In this document: positions 57,293 through 64,000 of the stretch, piece by piece
Layout of the letters: the number at the start of each line of letters is the position of its first letter
Position numbering within the stretch: the first letter of the stretch is position 1
Source of the DNA: Dryomyza anilis
Taxonomy: Eukaryota > Arthropoda > Insecta > Diptera > Dryomyzidae
Direction: 5' to 3'
Assembly: GCA_951804985.1 (NCBI GenBank)
Contig: OX638134.1
Coordinates: forward strand, 84,857,679-84,921,678
Length of the DNA: 64,000 nt
Translations under genes and position numbers: made by a program
The notes under the pieces: generated by a model
Seen by the model: only the letters and a program-made list of their open reading frames with translations
The model's database searches: none
Told to the model about the DNA's origin: nothing

Positions 57293-57420
57293 TGTGAAAT
57301 CTATTCCCTACGATTTTGTGGTTAATATCACCACGAGGGCCCATGCGCAAGCCGGGATTCGAACCCGAAACCTTCAGAATGCAAGTGCAGCGCGCAACCT
57401 CTGGACTGCTGAGGCACGAT
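57293..57420 (-). mobile_element. tRNA-derived SINE of a second family
   Basis: On the minus strand the head GTGCCTCAGCAGTCCAGAGG is followed by TGCGCGCTGCACTTGC, then the B box GGTTCGAATCC (plus coordinates 57355-57365), CCGGCTTGCGCATGGGCCCT and a short body. A trace of this body is at 516-572. The head has the length and B box of a tRNA, but its acceptor ends do not pair, so I call it a SINE and not a tRNA gene. Confidence 0.75.
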
Positions 57421-57484
57421 CATTGATTTTATTGGTGAAATTTTAGTATGATTTAAAATGAAACGTGGGGGCGGTAGATAATAT

Positions 57485-57680
57485 CGTCGTTGTAGAACGA
57501 AAAGTCACCAAATACATTTTTATGAAAAACTTAATTTTTTAAGTTTGTTGATTAATATTATGAAAAGTAATTGTTGCCTTTTTAAAGTTGAAAAATCCAC
57601 TAACAGATTTACATTTTCTTATCATGTTGTAAAAAAATTGAGATCATCGATTAAAAATTGCTTTTCGTTCTACAACGACG
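57485..57680. mobile_element. Tiny element with perfect 20-bp inverted ends
   Basis: CGTCGTTGTAGAACGAAAAG at 57485-57504 is exactly complementary to 57661-57680. The 156 bp between are AT-rich without a frame. Perfect ends suggest a young or conserved insertion. I could not find a clear target duplication. Confidence 0.65.
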
Positions 57681-57689
57681 GATCATTAA

Positions 57690-60050
57690 AGTTCACATTA
57701 AAAACGTTTTATATTAAAAAATATTTTTTTATTTCATATTTTTTATATTTATTCAATAGTTTTCTAATTAATTCTAGAGTATTTCAAAAATCCAATAACA
57801 TTAATTTAAAAATTTAAATACTACTGTTTTTATGTGTTTGCTCCTATAATAAGAAAAGTCCTACGATGTTAATACAAACAAAATATGTTATTAATGGTTT
57901 GAATATTATCTTACTAATGGTATGCATCCCATTGACCAATTTTAATAGTAAAATTAATTGTTTTGTTGGTTATTTTTTTTTGTGTAGAAAAAAGAATATA
58001 AAAGTAAAAAATAGAGTAAAAAGAAGAAATGATAGAAAAAATAATGAAAAGAATAGATTACAAAAGATAACAGTGGAAAAAAACCATCGGAGACATTGCT
58101 TTGAAAGATATATAAAATACTACGAAAAAATCTGTAAAATGAAAAATAAAAATCTTCAAACTGTCATTTTGTATGTTATAGTTTATCGCATGCCTACCAT
58201 TTTGGTCTTTCGTTTTGACGCTATTGTGCAGTTTTTGCCATTTTTGTCTTTTTTTTTTTAATTTATAACTTTTTTTTATAATTTATTCATGTAAACAACA
58301 CAAACATGTTAAGCAGTATTGGCAGCTTTATGTAGATTTTTTTTATACTTTTCTGTTGCTGCTCGTTTTTCAAGTTTTCTTTATTACAAAAACTCATGTC
58401 ATGCAGCATTAGGTCTAAATGTTTTTTTTTTAATTTTGTTTTGTGAGTTTTTATTGTGCATTTTAAACAGAATTTGGTGAAACTTTATTTAATATTTTGG
58501 GACTTAAGATGAGTCATTTGTTTCGACATAGTTGACTTGTTTAAAGCTGTTTTGTACTTTGTACCACCAATAAATTCTTTTAATTTTAGAAAATCCATTC
58601 AGTAAAACATGCAAAATTTTGGAATTCATTGCAAAAATAAATAATAAAATATTATTTTAAAAGTTTAAACGGAAATGAGCTGTCAAAAATCAATTACATT
58701 TTTATAGATAACATTACTCAACAAGTTTTTAGTGATGCTTGGCGCTTGCAGCAATAACAAGATTAAAGAGTCGATGCAAGAACAAGTACGGCGCAGCAAG
58801 AACAAGACTAGCCTCGATCTTGTTCTTGCATTTGCAAATCACTGTTTTATGGGCATGCAATACATCATTTCTATATAATTAAAGGCTGCTTAATATTACT
58901 GCATAGTTAGTTTATATTATAAGATGTAAAATTTTTCAGTTTAGAAAGTTTTTAAAAATCAAAATTTTAAAGTTTTGGAATAAATATCTTAAATAATAAA
59001 AAAATTAACATTCGGTTTTTTTATTAAAATTTACCTTGACTATTTATAGAAGAATTGGATTTATGATTTTGTTTTAAAACTACTTTTGTAACTTGCTATA
59101 ATTTATTTATGCAAAAAAAGAAATTTTCGAAATCAATTTTCTTAAAAACATTACGTAGTCGTAAAAACCTTGAATTATATAAAAGTAATGTGTGGAATGT
59201 TGATAGAAAAATTGGTTTTTCGTTTTGTGAAGTAGTGTAATTAATGATTAACTAAAATTTTTAAAAATCATGTTATTGAAACTTCAAAGTCAAGCAATAA
59301 CATGTGGTAGTTAATTTGTCAGTAATATCTACAGCAAGTGGGAAAAAATAAATATATAATAAATAAATGAAAAAACGCAAACGTGACTGAAACCAGTTTC
59401 TTGCCAAAGTTTTCGACCAACAACAACAACAACAAATAATACACCACAAGTTGACCTAATTTAAAGCACAACACTGTCGTTGGACGGACGTAATGAAAGA
59501 CTGACAGACACACGCAGTGAGATCAAAAATGGTTACATTTTACACAAAAAAGACAAAAAATAGTAATAAAAACAGTTTAAGACCTCATTTAAAACAGCTG
59601 AAGTAGCAACAAAAACGCAGCAAGAAACGACTACTGAATAAAGTTTTTTTGTTACAATAGCAGCAACAATAGCAACAGCTGGCAGAAAAGCAGCCGCCAC
59701 GCCACCCACACGAAAGGGCGCAGACCGTGATTCAATTTCACGTCACTCACTTCGCGTACGATAAACGTCTGGCAACCGTGTAAATTAATGATAATTAGCA
59801 ACTTTCTAAAAAGTACCAACATATTTAGTTACAACAGCAACAGCAGCAACAAAAAAAAACAGTCGGCGCGTAAATCAAGTAGCAACAACTGATATAAAAG
59901 GAAATCTTTTGTTTTTCAACAATAGGCTTTTTACTATTGTGTTTAATTTTAACAATTTTGTTTTTATTTTTATAAAAATTTGTATTTTTTTCAACGTTTT
60001 TTTAAATAATAAGGAAATAAAAAATACTGAAAGCTTGGGAAAATCAAACA
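57690..60050. other. Mostly AT-rich, no firm gene
   Basis: The frame at 57866-58261 has a basic K/R/N-rich product of the kind AT-rich DNA gives by chance. A hairpin lies at 58770-58830. The patch 59440-59780 is GC-richer with CAACAA repeats and CG steps (possible leader or promoter) but no exon is evident. Confidence 0.35.
58770..58830. other. Hairpin with repeated GCAAGAACAAG
   Basis: GATGCAAGAACAAG near 58770 pairs with CTTGTTCTTGCAT near 58818-58830. A second AGCAAGAACAAGA inside can pair with the same right arm, giving two alternative stems. Flanked by AT-rich DNA. Role unknown. Confidence 0.45.
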
Positions 60051-60054
60051 AAAC

Positions 60055-60195
60055 TGTTACAAAACACTTGCAAAAACGTACAAAACACTTACAAAACCCT
60101 TACAAAACTCTTACAAAATACTTACAAAACACTTACAAAACACTTACAAAACCCTTACAAAACTCTTACAAAACACTTACAAAACGTAATTTCGA
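60055..60195 (+). repeat. 11-bp minisatellite AAAACACTTAC
   Basis: About thirteen units of AAAACACTTAC and variants (AAAACCCTTAC, AAAACTCTTAC, AAAATACTTAC). The open frame through it (KHLQNPYKTLTK) is a by-product. Confidence 0.85.
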
Positions 60196-60769
60196 GATTT
60201 CGAAAAAAACACTTGCTAAACCCCTACAAATTATTTGATAAGCATAGAAAACGTTAACTTAAGAAAATATTTACAGTTTTTTATATTTTCTTTTTTAAAT
60301 GATTGAAATTAAAAGTAAAAAAAAATACTTTTAATTTTATTATTATTATTATTAAAATTTGAAACTTTTACTTACGCATGTATTTTGCGTATGAGCGACG
60401 CATAACACATTCGCCAACGTACTGCGTTCGTGTGAGTTGCCAATAAATATGAAGCAGCTACTGCAGCAGCGACGACGGCGGTGGCAACGGGCGTCAAATA
60501 AAGTTGCGATTACTATTATATTTTTTTCTATTTTTTATTAGCCGTTTTTATGCTTTGTTGGAGCAACTCAGGCGCGAACAGATTTCTACACTAAATCGAG
60601 CTAAACAAACAACAAAGAAGAAAACTTAAAAATGAAATAAAACAAAACCGCATTGTTATTAAAGCGAAATTTCACTTTGTATGAAAAATTAAATAATCAC
60701 TCGACTGTTGAAGTTATTCAGATTTTTTCGATGTTTAATTTGTTTTATTTATTTTTTATTAGTTAATTT
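60196..60769. other. No gene; one GC-richer patch with a donor-like site
   Basis: The patch 60375-60500 is GC-richer. On the minus strand it ends ATACATGC/GTAAGT at about 60380, a good splice donor. It could be a non-coding leader exon of PAN3, whose exon 1 model starts with an acceptor. This is inference only. Confidence 0.25.
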
Positions 60770-62400
60770 TTAAAACCTTTTTTTTACATTATTTTAAAAT
60801 TGTTAACTCTTTTGAATGTTTAGAGTTTTTTTATTTTAATCGTATTTTTAATATTTTTTTTAATTTAATCTAATATTATTTAATTTAATCTTATTTATTA
60901 TTTTTGTATCTTAATCTTTATTATTTATTTATTATTTTATTTTTTTCTTCTTTAATTATTTATTTATTTTTAAATTGTTTTATTAATTTTTTTTAATTTA
61001 TTTATTTAAACTTTTTTTTTAATTATTATATTATTTTTCTTATTTCATTTTTTTATTTGTTCCTTTCTTTTTTTAATTATTTTTTTCTTTAAATTTTTTT
61101 TTTTTATTTTAAATTTTTTTATTTTTTTTTAATTTTTTATTTTAAAATTTTTTTTTAAATTTTTGTTTTTAATCAATTTTAATTTAAAATTTTAATTTTT
61201 TTTATATTTTTATTTATTTATTTATTTTTTTTTTTATTATTTTTTTTTTTTATTTTTTTTATTTTTTTTTATTTTTTTTTTAATTTATTTTTTAATTTGA
61301 ATTTTTTTTTACATTTTTTAAAAATTTTTAACTCTTTTGAATGTTTACAGTTTTTTTTTATTTTAATCTTATTTATTATTTTAATTTTTTTTTTTTATTT
61401 TAATCTTATTTATTATTTTTGTATCTTAATCTTTATTAATTTTTTATTATTTTATTTTTTTTATTTGTTTCTTTTTTCTGCTTTAATTTTTTATTTATTT
61501 TTAAATTGTTTTATTTATTTTTTTTTTTTTAATTTATTTATTTAAACTTTTTTTTTAATTATTATATTATTTTTCTTATTTCATTTTTTTATTTGTTCCT
61601 TTATTTTTTTTTAATTATTTTTTTCTTTAAATTTTTTATTTTTTTAATTTTTTATTTTTTTTTAATTTTAAATTTTTTTATTTTTTTATTTTTTTATTTT
61701 AATTTTTTTTTTTTAATTTTTGTATTTAAAATTTTAATTTTTTTTTATATATTTTTTTAATTTTTTTTTTTTATTTTTTTTATTTTTTTTTTTATTATAT
61801 TTTTATTTTTTTTTTAATTTATTTTTTAATTTGAATTTAAAAAAAATTTTATTTTTAAAATTTATATTTTATTTGAAAATTTTGTTTTTCATTTTTTTAT
61901 CATAAAAGTTATCATAAAAGATTAAAATATGGTAATATAATTTTGAAACATTAGATTGTTTACTGAAAAAAAAAATTCATTTAATTTTTGTTTTTTTTTT
62001 TTCAATTTAGTTTTTGTATTTAATTTAATTCAATAGGCTTTTTTTAAAACTTATTTTTTTCTATTTTTTTTTTTTTTTTGTTTTTTTTAACTTTAATTTT
62101 TTTTTTACTTTAATTTTTTTTTTGTTTTTTTTACTTTAATTTTTTTTTTTGTTTTTTTTTTTTTAATTTTTTTTTTTTAAATTAATTTTTCTTTAAAACA
62201 TATATATTTTATTAGTTTTGCATTTAAATTTAATTGATTTAAATTATTTTTATATTTATTTAAATTTTTGTTCTTTTTTTTCCGTTTTCGTAGTGTATTA
62301 TTTTTTGTTTATTTTTTTTTAATTTCATATTTTTATTTTATGTTTTGTTTTAATTTTATTATTTTCTTAAATTTTTTTTTCTATTAAATATATTTTTTTT
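60770..62400 (+). repeat. Extreme T-rich tract with a ~530-bp internal duplication
   Basis: More than 1.6 kb of nearly pure T with interspersed A and rare C or G on the plus strand. Landmarks occur twice in order: AACTCTTTTGAATGTTTA (60808 and 61330), GTATCTTAATCTTTATTA (60905 and 61420), and TTATATTATTTTTCTTATTT (61023 and 61560). This shows a tandem duplication of about 525 bp. Frames here (F/L/I/Y only) are compositional. Confidence 0.85.
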
Positions 62401-62749
62401 TATTTTCAATAATATATTTTTACTTTTTGTGCTTTTTGTGTTTTTAAATCATTTAAAGTTCATTACTTTTTTATTTATGTTTAATATTTGGTTTATTTTT
62501 TTTTAATTCATTTTGTTTATAATAACCGTATACTTCAGAATATGTTATATATTTTTTTTTAATTTTTATTTTTAGATCATATACATTTTCTAATTTATTT
62601 TCTTTTTGTATTTTTTATGTTTCTTATTTATGATTTCAATTCTTATTTAATATTTTCGTGTTTCAATTATACCCAATATTGATATGATAAACTTGACTTT
62701 TCTTCACCTTTTTCAAAATTTAAATTTAATATCTTTTTAAATTTTTTTT

Positions 62750-64000
62750 TTTTTTTTGTTTGAAAACACCGCAGTCAAACTATTTATTTCAAAACTCTTA
62801 GATTGGTACACACTTGAAACAAAGGACTACGTTCGAAAATACAAAAAAATAAAATAAAAACGAATACGATTTAATGCTGCGATCGAAAAAGTAGTCACAA
62901 CGCGACGACGTTCAACGCTGAAGCGATCGCAATCAACTGAACGGCAAACAACAGTCACAGGAGACTCAGTGATGAGTCACAAAAAGAGTGACAAAAAAAA
63001 TATATCATTAAAAATACAAAAATAAAACACAAGAAACAGCACAACTCAATTGCTGCTGACTTTTCTCAGTGACTAACTGAGTGACTGACTGACGACGGCA
63101 CACGAACGGACCACGGCAACGTTGTTGATTTTGCTGCCGCTCTGATGTTGCTCGAAACTGACAACAAAATAAAAAAAAAGTGGTGAAAAAACAACTACGA
63201 ACTTCACACAGCGAAGACGCAGCAACAAACTTCAATCAAAACTAAGCACATTTTGCATTTGCTGCTCCAATACTTTTTACAACAGCAACAAATAAAAAAA
63301 AAGTAACAAAAAAAAATAATAAAACTGGTTCATTTCTCAATTGTTGACTTTGCAACACACATCAGCTGTTGTTGTGGTGGTGGTGTGGTGTCAATGGTGA
63401 AGAGGCACTCACCACGGCCGTGGTGAATTCAACAAAACCAAATCATGTTATGTGGAAACGGAAATGATATTGACATGGGTAACAACAAAAATAGAGTCAA
63501 CTAACTAACTACAACAACTGCCAACTATTATAACAACCAACGAACGTACGAACCAATCACTCACTCGTCTTAACGGTGTCTGTCGGTCTTCTTAATGACA
63601 GCAGAGTTTCTAAAAGCAACAACAACAAAAATAATAAAACAAATAAATAGGTAAAACTAATAATACCTATAAAAATAACAAAAATCATTACGAAACTCTG
63701 TGCAAAAGAAAGCAGCGAGCAATGATGACAAAAAATATAAATAGTAATAATCATCAAAAAAAAAAAAATACACAAATCAAAGCAAACCCATTTTGAGGAA
63801 GATAAGTAGCGTAAATAATAAATGTTGATAAAGCACGACAGAAAAGTGTGGCACCAATATGAGTGAAGCTTCAAAGATAACAAAATTGTTAAAATATAAA
63901 AAAAATTAAAAAAAAGTTGTCATATTTTATCTATGATACTTAATAATCTTTAAAATTATTTGAGCAAAATTTGTTCTTTAAGTGTTCTATTTATTTATTT
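62750..64000. promoter_or_regulatory. Possible promoter or 5' leader region
   Basis: The stretch 62840-63560 leaves the T-rich tract and has many CG steps, CAACAA runs and, on the minus strand, clustered TCAGT words (for example TCAGTCAGTCACTCAGTTAG near 63075-63095) like fly initiators. No coding exon is convincing on either strand. It could be the start of PAN3 transcription or of a gene beyond the window. Confidence 0.3.

Noticed and set aside
57330..57420. Possible tRNA gene
   Set aside because: The B box and length fit, but the ends do not form an acceptor stem, no clear anticodon arm is seen, and the sequence continues into a SINE body also found at 516-572.
57866..58261. 131-codon plus-strand frame
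   Set aside because: Lys/Arg/Asn/Ile-rich composition of AT-rich DNA, no domain, no flanking gene signals.
59909..60238. 109-codon frame with KHLQNPYKTLTK repeats
   Set aside because: Its second half is the AAAACACTTAC minisatellite; no independent coding evidence for the first half.
61297..61545. 82-codon frame of almost only F, L, I and Y
   Set aside because: Pure by-product of the T-rich tract.
1..64000. CRISPR arrays, rRNA genes, riboswitches, bacterial operons
   Set aside because: The repeats are tandem without unique spacers of constant size, genes have spliceosomal introns, and nothing resembles rRNA. The DNA is eukaryotic.
1..64000. Endogenous viral sequence or LTR retrotransposon
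   Set aside because: The reverse transcriptase remnants have non-LTR motifs (RxGD, YxDD followed by LINE thumb and C-terminal segments). No long terminal repeats, protease or envelope-like frames were found.

Overview
The window is AT-rich, intron-containing animal DNA. Its proteins and repeats point to a higher fly (Diptera, probably Schizophora; the species cannot be told). Two genes can be built exon by exon. Almost everything else is decayed transposable elements, minisatellites and low-complexity DNA. Most of the longer open frames are chance or lie inside repeats.

Gene 1 (plus strand, about 13.85-17.06 kb) is a small three-coding-exon gene for a 153-residue single-pass membrane protein (14298-16455). 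Only 28 nt after its stop, in the same last exon, lies a second ORF for a 57-residue membrane peptide (16484-16657). The first start codon has a weak context and the second a strong one. The 459-nt first cistron contains no internal in-frame Met and only one out-of-frame ATG, which is an immediate ATG-TGA. This is what a dicistronic mRNA decoded by leaky scanning would look like. It is the most interesting gene-level observation here.

Gene 2 (minus strand, 39.8 kb down to 26.1 kb) is PAN3, the pseudokinase subunit of the PAN2-PAN3 deadenylase. Twelve exons join without a frame break into a 756-residue protein. It has a PAM2 motif, a polyglutamine tract, a pseudokinase lacking HRD and DFG, and the C-terminal domain. 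Its second intron is about 6.9 kb and holds a DD37E Tc1/mariner-type transposon. Other PAN3 introns hold a 16-bp palindromic array, a 41-bp array and an AAGCTT-rich tract. The two genes converge and are separated by about 9 kb of repeats.

Region by region: 0.5-1.3 kb, SINE and other repeat fragments; 2.5-3.7 kb, a GC-richer patch with decayed coding-like sequence; 4.4-7.7 kb, a rolling-circle (Helitron/Helentron-like) nest with a long 15-bp array; 9.0-10.4 kb and 12.9-13.7 kb, foldback elements; 11.77-12.33 kb, a MITE; 14-17 kb, gene 1; 17.4-20.7 kb, a LINE split by a 2.6-kb hAT-type element with an exact 8-bp target duplication; 22.3-24.2 kb, a satellite-like array; 26-40 kb, PAN3; 39.9-40.4 kb, a long-TIR MITE; 41.1-42.4 kb, a second DD37E transposon; 44.8-47.6 kb, two more MITEs; 48.6 and 51.5 kb, tRNA-derived SINEs, the second inserted into a LINE; 50-54 kb, CRE-like sites and possible promoter DNA; 55-58 kb, nested foldback MITEs and a second SINE family; 60.8-62.4 kb, an extreme T-rich tract with an internal duplication; 62.8-63.6 kb, a possible promoter or 5' leader.

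No rRNA, canonical tRNA gene, CRISPR array or bacterial-type operon was found.
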